NCBI RefSeq assembly: GCF_002102395.1
Contig: NZ_LQPZ01000017.1
Span: forward strand, 62,001 to 126,000
Length of the DNA stretch: 64,000 nt
Source of the DNA: Mycolicibacillus trivialis
Lineage (GTDB): Bacteria > Actinomycetota > Actinomycetes > Mycobacteriales > Mycobacteriaceae
Direction: 5' to 3'
Position numbers and translations under genes: made by a program. This document shows, piece by piece, positions 1 through 8,463 of the stretch; within the stretch, counting starts at the first letter, position 1; the number at the start of each line of letters is the position of its first letter. The notes beneath the pieces are model-generated. The model did not search any database. It saw only the letters and a list, made by a program, of their open reading frames with translations, and was not told where the DNA came from.

Positions 1-809
1 CCCACCCAGTCCCAGAACCCGAACATGTTTTCCGGGTCGATCCCGAACCGCGTGACCCGGTCCCGGTTGGTGGAGACCGCGACGAAATGCTTCGCGACCG
101 CATCCTCACCGAGGGCGTCGGTCAGCCAGCGCCGGGCCGCCGCCGCGTTGGTGAGGGTCTCCAGCGTGGAGAACGTCTTCGATGCGACCACGAACAGGGT
201 GCTGGCCGGGTCGAGGTCGGCGAGGGTGGCCACCAGGTCGGTCGGGTCGATGTTGGAGACGAACCGCGCGCTGATCCCGGCGTCGGCGTAGTGCCGCAGC
301 GCGCGATAGGCCATGGCCGGCCCCAGGTCCGACCCGCCGATGCCGATGTTGACCACGCAGCGGATCGGCGCGCCGGTGGCCCCGGTCCAGCTGCCGTCGC
401 GCAGCCGGTCGGTGAACTCGCCCATCGCATCGAGCACGGCGTGCACGTCGGCGGTGACGTCGCGGCCGTCGACGGTCAACGTCGCGCCGCGGGGCAGCCG
501 CAGCGCGGTGTGCAGCACCGCGCGGTCCTCGGAGGTGTTGATGTGCTCCCCGGCGAACATCGCGTCGCGGCGCTCCTCGAGCCCGGCGGCGCGGGCCAAC
601 TCGCACAGCAGGCGCACCGTCTCGGCGGTGATCCGGTGCTTGCTGTAGTCGATGTAGAGGTCGCCGACGCCGAGCGTGAACGTCCGGCCCCGGTCACCGT
701 CGTCAGCGAACAGCTCGCGCAGGTGGGTGTCCCCGATGCGACGGTGGTGGTCGGTCAGCGCTTTCCAGGCCGCGCTGGCCGTGATGTCCGGAAGCTCAGC
801 GGCGCTCAT
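1..809 (-). CDS. pgi: glucose-6-phosphate isomerase, C-terminal part outside window
   Basis: This cytosolic enzyme interconverts glucose-6-phosphate and fructose-6-phosphate in glycolysis and gluconeogenesis. About 269 N-terminal residues are present and the rest runs off the left edge. They contain the family segments [37 protein letters not shown] and [15 protein letters not shown], which align throughout with mycobacterial Pgi. The start is the ATG at 809. It lies six bases after a TACCCT -10 hexamer, so the mRNA is probably leaderless. The overlapping ORFs in other frames are GC shadows. Confidence 0.95.
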   Translation of the reverse strand, partial: MSAAELPDITASAAWKALTDHHRRIGDTHLRELFADDGDRGRTFTLGVGDLYIDYSKHRITAETVRLLCELARAAGLEERRDAMFAGEHINTSEDRAVLHTALRLPRGATLTVDGRDVTADVHAVLDAMGEFTDRLRDGSWTGATGAPIRCVVNIGIGGSDLGPAMAYRALRHYADAGISARFVSNIDPTDLVATLADLDPASTLFVVASKTFSTLETLTNAAAARRWLTDALGEDAVAKHFVAVSTNRDRVTRFGIDPENMFGFWDWV

Positions 810-815
810 ACTCCG

Positions 816-821
816 AGGGTA
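816..821 (-). promoter_or_regulatory. -10 element for leaderless pgi
   Basis: TACCCT on the minus strand ends six bases before the pgi ATG, which fits the mycobacterial TANNNT-N6-8-start arrangement of leaderless genes. No convincing -35 is visible. Confidence 0.5.
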
Positions 822-840
822 ACCGCCGGGTGCGGCGGGC

Positions 841-1524
841 TCAGCCCGCCGCGAGCACCCGCGGGTAGAGCACGTTGTTCTCCTTGTGCACGTGCATGTG
901 CAGGTCGGTTTCGATCTCCTCGAGACCGGTCAGCATCGCCATGTAGGAGCCGCAGGCGTCGGCGGGCACCGTGTAGTCGGCGGTGAGGCGACGCAACTCG
1001 GCGAGCAGGCCACCGGCGTTGTCGTGCTCGACCATGTTCTCCTTGAGCAGGCTGCGCAGTTCCTCCGAGAGCGGGCCGTCCTCACCGGCGCGGGCGGTGA
1101 TCTTCGGGAACAGGTCGGTCTCCTCCTCGCGCAGGTGCGGCTCGATGCCGCCGCGCAGCTTGCCGAAGACCTCGCGAACCTGGATCAGCTCGCTGTGGTT
1201 GGGGCCGTGCACCCGCGCCACCTTGTCCACCAGCGCGCCCACCCGGGGAAACTCCTCCCACAGGAACTGGTGGTGGGTGCCGACGATGTGCTCGACGAGG
1301 GCCGCGTCGTCGAGATCGGCCCAGGCCTCCTGCCGGCCGGGCGCCTCACTGGCCAGCGCCGCCAACACCTCGTCGACCGGGATCTGGGCTTCCTCGCAGG
1401 CCTCGCGCACCGGGCGCTGGCCGTGGCAGCAGTAGTCGATGCCGAAGCGGTCCAGGATCCGGGTGCGGGACGGGTCGGCGGTGACGATGTCGCCGAGGAT
1501 CGTGTCGGGCGTGTAGGTGGTCAT
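841..1524 (-). CDS. ric: iron-sulfur cluster repair di-iron protein (Ric/YtfE/ScdA family)
   Basis: This di-iron protein is linked in the family to repair of Fe-S clusters damaged by nitric oxide or oxidants. The 227 residues begin with a DUF542 (ScdA_N) domain carrying the signature CCHG at residues 32-35. A hemerythrin-like four-helix domain follows, with the expected metal ligands in [30 protein letters not shown] and [13 protein letters not shown]. The ATG at 1524 is preceded by a good ribosome site (GAAGGAG on the minus strand). It is not part of the standard Mtb gene order here. A tandem repeat lies about 100 bp upstream. No NO-sensing regulator is adjacent. Confidence 0.92.
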   Translation of the reverse strand: MTTYTPDTILGDIVTADPSRTRILDRFGIDYCCHGQRPVREACEEAQIPVDEVLAALASEAPGRQEAWADLDDAALVEHIVGTHHQFLWEEFPRVGALVDKVARVHGPNHSELIQVREVFGKLRGGIEPHLREEETDLFPKITARAGEDGPLSEELRSLLKENMVEHDNAGGLLAELRRLTADYTVPADACGSYMAMLTGLEEIETDLHMHVHKENNVLYPRVLAAG

Positions 1525-1620
1525 CGCGATCTCCTTCGAGGTCGGTGCGGTGTGGCCGAGCCTGCACGCCCGGTGATCGTGCCAACACCGGCGCCGTCGG
1601 CGGATATTCCACCGGCCGGC

Positions 1621-1646
1621 AAACCTACGCGGGAAACCTGTGCGGG
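1621..1646. repeat. tandem 13-nt direct repeat between ric and chorismate mutase
   Basis: Two adjacent units, AAACCTACGCGGG and AAACCTGTGCGGG, differ at two positions. They lie in the ric upstream region, just past the stop codon of the chorismate mutase gene. Confidence 0.6.
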
Positions 1647-1649
1647 AGG

Positions 1650-1964
1650 TCAGTGACCGAGGCGGCCGCGGCCCAGGCGCAGCAACAGCATCGCCAGGTC
1701 CTTGCCGTCGGGACCGAGTTCGCTGTAGCGCTCGATCACCTTCATCTCCCGGCTGTGCACCAGCCGGGTGCCGCCGGAGGCCATCCGGGCCTTGCCGATG
1801 GCCTGCGACACCTCGGTGCGCCGCTTGACCGCGGCGAGGATCTCGGCGTCGAGCCGGTCGATCTCGTGCCGCAGTTCGTCGATGGTGGGCGCCTCGGTGG
1901 CGGTCTCTGCGCTCATGGGGGTCGACTCCGTACTCTGAGTGTTCTCGGCGGGTTCTGGTCTCAT
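1650..1964 (-). CDS. chorismate mutase, short AroQ-delta type
   Basis: This protein converts chorismate to prephenate for phenylalanine and tyrosine synthesis. The 104 residues match the Rv0948c type, an all-helical AroQ enzyme. Active-site segments include IDELRHEIDRLDAEIL, RRTEVSQAIGKAR and RLVHSREMKVIERYSELG, and the ending LLRLGRGRLGH is highly conserved. In mycobacteria this form has low activity alone and is activated by complex formation with DAHP synthase. The ATG at 1964 (MRPEP) is chosen over an upstream in-frame start because it gives the family length. It is transcribed away from uvrD1. Confidence 0.92.
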   Translation of the reverse strand: MRPEPAENTQSTESTPMSAETATEAPTIDELRHEIDRLDAEILAAVKRRTEVSQAIGKARMASGGTRLVHSREMKVIERYSELGPDGKDLAMLLLRLGRGRLGH

Positions 1965-2146
1965 CTGCACTCCGGCCTCACACAACAGGCGAACCCCGGA
2001 TCTGCGTCGCGGACCACGGGGCTCAGAAGACAGCTACCCCACCGGTTCCGCGGTGGCGGACCGGTAGAAAAATCGAAGCTGCACGTCGAGCACGAATCGA
2101 GTGTGCCACCCGGGCTGTGCCAGCGCAAAACCTGTCCACCGGCGGC

Positions 2147-2152
2147 GGTAGG
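2147..2152 (+). promoter_or_regulatory. -10 element upstream of uvrD1
   Basis: TAGGTT lies 11 bases before the uvrD1 ATG. A start site about seven bases downstream would leave a leader of only about 4 nt. The adjacent 1965-2146 shows no gene. Confidence 0.4.
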
Positions 2153-2163
2153 TTGGTCTGGAC

Positions 2164-4497
2164 ATGAGTGTGCACGCCGACCCAGGACTCCACCCGGCCT
2201 CCGGGCCCGCCGCCCTGCTGGAGGCGCTCAACCCGCAGCAACGGCGGGCGGTGCTGCACGAGGGCACCCCGCTGCTGATCGTCGCCGGTGCCGGGTCGGG
2301 CAAGACGGCGGTGCTGACCCGACGGATCGCCTACCTGCTGGCCGCCCGCGACGTCGGGGTCGGGCAGGTCCTGGCGATCACGTTCACCAACAAGGCCGCC
2401 GCCGAGATGCGCGAGCGGGTGGTGGACCTGATCGGGCCGCGGGCCCTGTCGATGTGGGTGTCGACCTTCCACTCCACCTGCGTGCGCATCCTGCGCAGCC
2501 AGGCCGCGCTCCTGCCGGGGCTGAACTCCAACTTCTCCATCTACGACGCCGACGACTCCCGGCGGCTGCTGCTGATGGTCGCCCGGGACATCGGCCTGGA
2601 CGTCAAGCGGTACACCCCGCGGCTGCTGGCCAACGCCATCTCGAACCTGAAGAACGAGCTGATCGACCCGGACCGGGCGCTGAGCGATCTCACCGAGGAC
2701 TCCGACGACCTGGCCCGCACCGTGGCCGGGGTCTACGCCGAGTACCAGCGGCGGCTGCGGGCGGCCAACGCGCTGGACTTCGACGACCTGATCGGCGAGA
2801 CCGTCGGGCTGCTGCAGGCCTTCCCGCAGGTCGCCCAGCACTACCGGCGCCGGTTCCGCCACATCCTGGTCGACGAGTACCAGGACACCAACCACGCCCA
2901 GTACGTGCTGGTGCGCGAACTCACCGGGCACGGCGAACAGCAGGACATCCCGCCGGCCGAGCTGTGCGTGGTCGGCGACGCCGACCAGTCGATCTACGCC
3001 TTCCGCGGTGCCACGATCCGCAACATCGAGGACTTCGAACGCGACTACCCCGACGCCACCACGATCCTGCTGGAGCAGAACTACCGCTCCACCCAGACCA
3101 TCCTGTCGGCGGCCAACGCGGTGATCGCCCGCAACGCGGGGCGTCGGGAGAAGCGGCTGTGGACCGACGCCGGCGAGGGCGAACCGATCGTCGGCTACGT
3201 CGCCGACAACGAGCACGACGAAGCCCGATTCGTGGCCGCCGAGATCGACGCGCTGGCCGACGGCGGGGACATCACCTACAACGACGTCGCGGTGTTCTAC
3301 CGCACCAACAACGCCTCCCGCGCGTTGGAGGAGGTGTTCATCCGCACCGGCATCCCCTACAAGGTGGTCGGGGGGGTGCGGTTCTACGAGCGCAAGGAGA
3401 TCCGCGACCTCGTCGCGTACCTGCGGGTGCTGGACAACCCGGCCGACACCGTCAGCCTGCGGCGCATCCTCAACACCCCGCGCCGCGGCATCGGGGAGCG
3501 CGCCGAGGCGTGCGTGGCGGTGCACGCGGAGAACACCGGTGTCGGCTTCGGTGAGGCGTTGCGGGCCGCCGCCGACGGCGCGGTGCCGCTGCTCAACACC
3601 CGTGCGGTGAAAGCGATCAGCGGCTTCGTCGAGTTGCTCGACGGGCTGCGATCCGGCCTCGATGAGGGGTTGGGTGAACTGGTGGAAGCGGTGCTGGAAC
3701 GCACCGGCTACCGCGCGGAACTGGAGTCCTCCCACGATCCGCAGGACCTGGCCCGGCTGGACAACCTCAACGAACTGGTCAGTGTCGCACACGAATTCAG
3801 CACAGACCGGGAGAACCGGTCGGCGCTGGCCGACGAGGAGGGCGCCGCCGATGCCGAGGCCGGCGCCGAGGGCGACGTCCCGGAGACCGGGGAGCTCGCC
3901 GAGTTCCTGGAACGGGTCTCACTGGTCAGCGACACCGACGACATCCCGGAACACGACTCCGGAATGGTCACGCTGATGACGCTGCACACCGCCAAAGGCC
4001 TTGAGTTCCCGGTGGTATTCGTCACCGGCTGGGAGGACGGCATGTTCCCGCACATGCGGGCTCTGGGTGACGTCGCCGAACTCGCCGAGGAGCGACGGCT
4101 GGCCTACGTCGGGATCACCCGGGCCCGGCAGCGGCTGTATGTCAGCCGGGCCAAGATCCGCTCGTCCTGGGGCCAGCCGATGCTCAACCCCGAATCCCGG
4201 TTCCTGCAGGAGATCCCGGCCGACCTCATCGACTGGCGCCGCCTGGACACCGCACCGGCGTTCAGCGCGCCGGTCAGCGGCTTCGGCCACGAGCGCAGGG
4301 CGGCGCCGGCGCGGCCCGCCAACCGGCGCCCGCCGCTGGCATTGCAACCCGGCGACCGGGTCACCCACGACAAGTACGGGCTGGGCCGTGTCGAGGAGGT
4401 CTCCGGGGTGGGCGAGTCGGCGATGTCGCTGATCGACTTCGGCAGTGCCGGGCGGGTCAAGCTGATGCACAACCACGCCCCGATCACCAAGCTGTAG
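2164..4497 (+). CDS. uvrD1: ATP-dependent DNA helicase UvrD1/PcrA
   Basis: This superfamily 1A 3'-5' helicase serves nucleotide excision repair and, in mycobacteria, works with Ku. The 777 residues begin with a Q motif (LNPQQRRAV) and Walker A (AGAGSGKT, about residues 41-48). Later motifs include TFTNKAAAEMRERV, VDEYQDTNHAQY (Walker B), GDADQSIYAFRGA, QNYRSTQTIL, TLHTAKGLEFPVVF and YVGITRARQRLY. The C-terminus carries the Tudor-like domain (GDRVTHDKYGLGRV, about 725-777) that contacts partners such as RNA polymerase or Ku in homologues. Length matches Mtb UvrD1 (about 771). The large ORF antisense to it is a shadow. Confidence 0.96.
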   Translation: MSVHADPGLHPASGPAALLEALNPQQRRAVLHEGTPLLIVAGAGSGKTAVLTRRIAYLLAARDVGVGQVLAITFTNKAAAEMRERVVDLIGPRALSMWVSTFHSTCVRILRSQAALLPGLNSNFSIYDADDSRRLLLMVARDIGLDVKRYTPRLLANAISNLKNELIDPDRALSDLTEDSDDLARTVAGVYAEYQRRLRAANALDFDDLIGETVGLLQAFPQVAQHYRRRFRHILVDEYQDTNHAQYVLVRELTGHGEQQDIPPAELCVVGDADQSIYAFRGATIRNIEDFERDYPDATTILLEQNYRSTQTILSAANAVIARNAGRREKRLWTDAGEGEPIVGYVADNEHDEARFVAAEIDALADGGDITYNDVAVFYRTNNASRALEEVFIRTGIPYKVVGGVRFYERKEIRDLVAYLRVLDNPADTVSLRRILNTPRRGIGERAEACVAVHAENTGVGFGEALRAAADGAVPLLNTRAVKAISGFVELLDGLRSGLDEGLGELVEAVLERTGYRAELESSHDPQDLARLDNLNELVSVAHEFSTDRENRSALADEEGAADAEAGAEGDVPETGELAEFLERVSLVSDTDDIPEHDSGMVTLMTLHTAKGLEFPVVFVTGWEDGMFPHMRALGDVAELAEERRLAYVGITRARQRLYVSRAKIRSSWGQPMLNPESRFLQEIPADLIDWRRLDTAPAFSAPVSGFGHERRAAPARPANRRPPLALQPGDRVTHDKYGLGRVEEVSGVGESAMSLIDFGSAGRVKLMHNHAPITKL

Positions 4498-4501
4498 CCG
4501 C

Positions 4502-4516
4502 CGGCGCTCAGCGCCG
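4502..4516. terminator. palindrome at convergent gene ends (possible terminator, no U-tract)
   Basis: CGGCGCT-C-AGCGCCG forms perfect 7-bp arms around a single base, just after the uvrD1 stop. The stop codon of the convergent gene lies inside it. No T-run follows on either strand, so it would be a mycobacterial I-shaped terminator at best. Confidence 0.35.
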
Positions 4517-4942
4517 CGAGAGGCTCGGGTGCAGCCAGGACCGGGTGGAGGGCATCAACGCCAGCACGGTGATCGTGGCGGGCACCACCAGCAGCGCCAC
4601 GTCGCGGGAGCGCATCGGGTCGGCGAGCACCGCGAACACGCTCGCGGCGATCGCGACCACGTTGGCCCCCACGATGATCCACAGCCCGGTCGCATGCCGG
4701 CGCAGCAGCAGGATCCCGCCGACGAGCAGGCAGCAGGCCAGCGCGGAGGCGGCCAGCAGCACCAGCGCGCCGATCGGCAGGGGGCCGGCCGACTCGTTCA
4801 TCGACACCGGCAGCAATATCCAGAGCAGTTGGAAGGCCAGCAGCAGAAGGCTGCTGAACAGAAGGAACGCACCCGTGAGGATGCTCAGCCAGCCGGCCAG
4901 CAGCGCGGTTCGGCTGCTGGCCGAGGGTGGGTCAGGGTCCAT
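4508..4942 (-). CDS. small four-helix integral membrane protein, function unknown
   Basis: The 144 residues contain four hydrophobic segments (about 14-47, 56-80, 87-107 and 115-130) separated by short loops. The N-terminus is short and polar (MDPDPPSASSRT) and the C-terminus basic (RSWLHPSLSRR). No catalytic motif is recognised. It sits between uvrD1 (convergent) and the M23 peptidase gene and is transcribed in the same direction as the latter, 72 bp downstream of its stop. Third-position GC is strongly coding-like. A real gene seems likely, but I cannot assign a function. Confidence 0.75.
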   Translation of the reverse strand: MDPDPPSASSRTALLAGWLSILTGAFLLFSSLLLLAFQLLWILLPVSMNESAGPLPIGALVLLAASALACCLLVGGILLLRRHATGLWIIVGANVVAIAASVFAVLADPMRSRDVALLVVPATITVLALMPSTRSWLHPSLSRR

Positions 4943-5014
4943 CTTGTTGACGCTAGCAGGAGGTGGGGGAGGGGCGTAGTCGCCGGATCGGTCCGCCGGG
5001 CGGCCGGGGCCGGG

Positions 5015-6073
5015 TCAGCCGGCGAAGTTGCCGATGTTGATGCCGCGCTGGGCCAGCCACGGCAGCGGGTCCACCCGGCTGGTGCCGTTGAGCAGCACCT
5101 CGAAGTGGCAGTGCGGCCCGGTGGAGAAACCCCGGTTGCCCATGGTGGCGATCTGGTCGCCGGCCATCACCCGCTCGCCGACGCTGACCGTCCAGGTGTT
5201 GACGTGGCCGTAGAGGGTGACGGTGCCGTCGCTGTGGCGCACCTTGACCAGGGCGCCGTACCCGGCGGCCGGCCCGGCCTCGATGACCACACCGTCGGAG
5301 GCAGCCAGAATCGGCGTGCCGATCGAGTTGGCGATGTCGATGCCGGCGTGCAGCGAACCCCACCGGTAGCCGAAGCTGGAGGTGAAGATCCCGGTGGTCG
5401 GCGCCACGAACAGTGGCCGCTGCAGCCGGGCTTCGCGTTCGGCGCGCTCCTGGGCGTAGGCGACACCCTTGGCGAACTCCTCGTCGTGCGCGGCGAAGCT
5501 GGCGGCCGGCTTGACGGTGATGACCTGCATGCCGCGCGGCGCGGGCGCGTCGGCGGTGCGGGCCAGCGGGGCCTGCTCGGCGACCAGCATCGGCTGCTGC
5601 GAGGTGGACTCGTCGGTCTGGCCGGTGGTGCTGTGCGCGGCGGCGGCCACCGCACCGATGGCCATGGCGCCGATGAGGACCCGGCCGCGCACCGCCCCGG
5701 CGGCGGCCTTGCGGTGCTGGGCCCGGCGGTGGTTCGCGGCGACGTCACCGACGGTCAGCTCCAGCGGGGACGGGTCTTCGGCGCTGTGCAGGTCGTCGAG
5801 TTCGGGGGCCTCGAGCACCTCGGTGGCGTCCGGGTCCTCGGCCGTGGCATCGCAGGCGGGAACGTCGGGTCGGGCTTCCGCCAGGACGGCGTCTTCGGGA
5901 ACGGCGGCGTCCGCGGAGCGGAACTCACGTTCGGCGAGCGCCTCCAGGCCCTCAAGGAACTCGTCGATCGGGATGATGTCGGTCACATCGTTGCCGACGG
6001 GAGCGGAAAACCGGTCGCGCAACCGCCGCGAAGCCTCTGAAAAAGCAGACTGCTCGCTGCGATGCTGCGTCAC
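5015..6073 (-). CDS. membrane-anchored M23 (LytM-type) peptidoglycan peptidase
   Basis: This is a predicted envelope metallopeptidase or peptidoglycan-binding LytM protein, orthologous by position and sequence to Rv0950c. The 352 residues have a long acidic cytoplasmic N-terminus, one membrane segment at about 131-147, an extracytoplasmic linker and a C-terminal M23 domain (about 228-345). The zinc ligands are present: H242xxxD246 in LHAGIDIANS and the HCH at 321-323, with H290 in LYGHVN. The domain is therefore predicted to be active. The start is GTG at 6073, with a purine-rich ribosome site (GAGGGAAG). An MtrA-like direct repeat lies about 20-35 bp upstream. Confidence 0.9.
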   Translation of the reverse strand: MTQHRSEQSAFSEASRRLRDRFSAPVGNDVTDIIPIDEFLEGLEALAEREFRSADAAVPEDAVLAEARPDVPACDATAEDPDATEVLEAPELDDLHSAEDPSPLELTVGDVAANHRRAQHRKAAAGAVRGRVLIGAMAIGAVAAAAHSTTGQTDESTSQQPMLVAEQAPLARTADAPAPRGMQVITVKPAASFAAHDEEFAKGVAYAQERAEREARLQRPLFVAPTTGIFTSSFGYRWGSLHAGIDIANSIGTPILAASDGVVIEAGPAAGYGALVKVRHSDGTVTLYGHVNTWTVSVGERVMAGDQIATMGNRGFSTGPHCHFEVLLNGTSRVDPLPWLAQRGINIGNFAG

Positions 6074-6094
6074 CCGGAAACTTCCCTCTGGTCT

Positions 6095-6110
6095 GTAACC
6101 ATACCGTTAT
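6095..6110. promoter_or_regulatory. candidate MtrA-type direct repeat upstream of the M23 gene
   Basis: GTAAC-N6-GTTAT on the plus strand has the 11-nt period of the actinobacterial MtrA box (GTNAC direct repeats). The second half-site has one mismatch. MtrA controls peptidoglycan hydrolases in related genera. Confidence 0.35.
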
Positions 6111-6206
6111 CTCAAGCCCAGGAGAGAGTAGCGACGCGGATGTGACGCTGGCAAGCCCGGGCCGACACCCGCCGCCGAATGTGGCGGGTATCACGTTTGA
6201 TTCCCG

Positions 6207-6290
6207 GGTGATGTTCACCACACGGTCGAGGTGAGATGCACCACAGCGCCGGGAGCCGACGCGGGAACCCGCCGGCCGGGTCGCTACAGT
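6207..6290 (+). promoter_or_regulatory. sucC promoter region
   Basis: The 292-bp gap between the M23 gene and sucC holds a short palindrome, GGTGA-TGT-TCACC (6207-6219), and a plausible -10, TACAGT (6285-6290). Together they would give a leader of about 70 nt. The palindrome does not match the CRP consensus because its spacer is 3 nt, not 6. Confidence 0.3.
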
Positions 6291-6365
6291 TCCCTGCGGG
6301 CGAGTTCCCTCGGGCCTGACCCTCTGGAGCCGTCGACGTCAGCCAGCCAGTACAAGAGTGAGGCC

Positions 6366-7541
6366 ATGGATCTATTCGAGTACCAGGCGAAGGAACTGTT
6401 CGCCAAGCACAACGTGCCCACCACCCCGGGGCGGGTGACCGACTCGGCCGAGGACGCCAAGGCGATCGCCGAGGAGATCGGCCGCCCGGTGATGGTCAAG
6501 GCGCAGGTCAAGACCGGCGGCCGGGGTAAGGCCGGCGGCGTCAAATACGCCGCCACCCCCGAGGACGCCCTGACCCACGCGCAGAACATCCTCGGACTGG
6601 ACATCAAGGGCCACGTCGTCAAGAAGCTCCTGGTCGCCGAGGCCAGCGACATCGCCGAGGAGTACTACATCTCCTTCCTGCTGGACCGGGCCAACCGGAC
6701 CTACCTGGCGATGTGCTCGGTCGAGGGCGGCGTGGAGATCGAAGAGGTCGCCGCCACCAAGCCCGACCGGCTGGCCAAGGTGCCCGTCGACGCGGTCAAG
6801 GGTGTGGACCTGGCGTTCGCCCGCTCGATCGCCGAGCAGGGCCACCTGCCCGCCGAGGTGCTCGACGCGGCCGCGGTCACGATCCAGAAGCTGTGGGAGG
6901 TCTTCGTCGCCGAGGACGCCACCCTGGTGGAGGTCAACCCGCTGGTGCGCACCCCCGACGACCAGATCCTGGCGCTGGACGGCAAGGTCACCCTGGACGC
7001 CAACGCCGACTTCCGGCAGCCCGGCCACGCCGAGTTCGAGGACCGTGACGCCACCGACCCGCTGGAGCTCAAGGCCAAGGAGCACGACCTCAACTACGTC
7101 AAGCTCGACGGCGAGGTCGGCATCATCGGCAACGGCGCCGGGCTGGTCATGTCGACCCTCGACGTCACCGCCTACGCCGGGGAGAAGCACGGCGGGGTGA
7201 AGCCGGCCAACTTCCTCGACATCGGCGGGGGCGCCTCCGCGGAGGTGATGGCCGCCGGGCTCGACGTCATCCTCGGTGACCAGCAGGTCAAGAGCGTGTT
7301 CGTCAACGTGTTCGGCGGGATCACCGCCTGCGACGCGGTGGCGACCGGCATCGTCAAGGCGCTGGAGATCCTCGGCGACGCCGCCAGCAAGCCGCTGGTC
7401 GTCCGTCTCGACGGCAACAATGTCGACGAGGGCCGCCGGATCCTCACCGAGGCCAACCATCCGCTGGTGTCCCTGGTGGGCACGATGGACGAAGCCGCCG
7501 CCAAGGCCGCCGAACTGGCCTTCTCCGGAAAGGACGCGTAG
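6366..7541 (+). CDS. sucC: succinate-CoA ligase (ADP-forming) subunit beta
   Basis: This subunit provides the nucleotide-binding half of the TCA-cycle enzyme that converts succinyl-CoA to succinate with substrate-level phosphorylation. The 391 residues start [15 protein letters not shown], carry the ATP-grasp domain ([36 protein letters not shown]) and end with the CoA-ligase domain ([18 protein letters not shown]-like [10 protein letters not shown]). The ATG at 6366 is chosen because homologues begin there; the longer open frame upstream is non-coding leader. It is three bases ahead of sucD. Confidence 0.97.
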   Translation: MDLFEYQAKELFAKHNVPTTPGRVTDSAEDAKAIAEEIGRPVMVKAQVKTGGRGKAGGVKYAATPEDALTHAQNILGLDIKGHVVKKLLVAEASDIAEEYYISFLLDRANRTYLAMCSVEGGVEIEEVAATKPDRLAKVPVDAVKGVDLAFARSIAEQGHLPAEVLDAAAVTIQKLWEVFVAEDATLVEVNPLVRTPDDQILALDGKVTLDANADFRQPGHAEFEDRDATDPLELKAKEHDLNYVKLDGEVGIIGNGAGLVMSTLDVTAYAGEKHGGVKPANFLDIGGGASAEVMAAGLDVILGDQQVKSVFVNVFGGITACDAVATGIVKALEILGDAASKPLVVRLDGNNVDEGRRILTEANHPLVSLVGTMDEAAAKAAELAFSGKDA

Positions 7542-7544
7542 TCG

Positions 7545-8447
7545 ATGTCGATCTTCGTCAACAAGGACAGCAAGGTCATCGTTCAGGGCATCACCGGTAG
7601 CGAGGCCACCAAGCACACCGCCCGGATGCTGGCGGCGGGCACCCAGATCGTCGGCGGGGTCAACGCCCGCAAGGCCGGCACCACCGTGGCGCACAAGGAC
7701 CGTGACGGCAAGGACATCGAACTGCCGGTGTTCGGCAGCGTCGCCGAGGCCATGGAGAAGACCGGCGCCGACGTCTCGATCGCGTTCGTGCCGCCGAAGT
7801 TCTCCAAGGACGCGATGATCGAGGCCATCGACGCCGAGATCCCGCTGCTGGTGGTCATCACCGAGGGCATCCCGGTGCAGGACACCGCTTACGCGTGGGC
7901 CTACAACACCGACAAGGGCAACAAGACCCGCATCGTCGGCCCCAACTGCCCGGGCATCATCACCCCCGGAGAGTGCCTGGTCGGCATCACCCCGGCCGAC
8001 ATCACCGGCTCCGGGCCGGTCGGGCTGGTCTCCAAGTCGGGCACCCTGACCTACCAGATGATGTACGAGCTGCGCGATTTCGGGTTCTCCACCGCGGTGG
8101 GTATCGGCGGTGACCCGGTCATCGGCACCACCCACATCGACGCGATCGAGGCCTTCGAGAAGGACCCCGCCACCAAGGTGATCGTGATGATCGGTGAGAT
8201 CGGCGGGGACGCCGAGGAGCGCGCCGCCGACTACATCAAGGCCAACGTCTCCAAGCCGGTGGTCGGCTACGTCGCCGGCTTCACCGCACCGGAGGGCAAG
8301 ACCATGGGTCACGCCGGGGCGATCGTGTCCGGCTCGTCGGGCACGGCGGCCGCCAAGCAGGAGGCGCTGGAGGCCGCCGGGGTGAAGGTCGGCAAGACCC
8401 CCTCGGAGACCGCCGAGTTGGCGCGGCAGATCCTGCAGAGCCTGTAA
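7545..8447 (+). CDS. sucD: succinate-CoA ligase subunit alpha
   Basis: This subunit binds CoA and carries the phosphohistidine of succinyl-CoA synthetase. The 300 residues show the N-terminal CoA-binding Rossmann fold ([16 protein letters not shown]), the [12 protein letters not shown] loop and the phosphorylated histidine in GHAGAIVSG (H256). Length matches the family. The three-base gap after sucC means they are co-transcribed and made in equal amounts. Confidence 0.97.
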   Translation: MSIFVNKDSKVIVQGITGSEATKHTARMLAAGTQIVGGVNARKAGTTVAHKDRDGKDIELPVFGSVAEAMEKTGADVSIAFVPPKFSKDAMIEAIDAEIPLLVVITEGIPVQDTAYAWAYNTDKGNKTRIVGPNCPGIITPGECLVGITPADITGSGPVGLVSKSGTLTYQMMYELRDFGFSTAVGIGGDPVIGTTHIDAIEAFEKDPATKVIVMIGEIGGDAEERAADYIKANVSKPVVGYVAGFTAPEGKTMGHAGAIVSGSSGTAAAKQEALEAAGVKVGKTPSETAELARQILQSL

Positions 8448-8463
8448 CGCGTCGCGTCCGGTC

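Noticed and set aside
2023-3792. 589-codon antisense ORF opposite uvrD1
   Set aside because: It mirrors the codon structure of uvrD1 and has the Val/Gly/Arg/His/Gln-rich composition typical of GC-rich shadow frames.
6207-6219. CRP site upstream of sucC
   Set aside because: The palindrome GGTGA-TGT-TCACC has a 3-nt spacer, whereas CRP sites need six.
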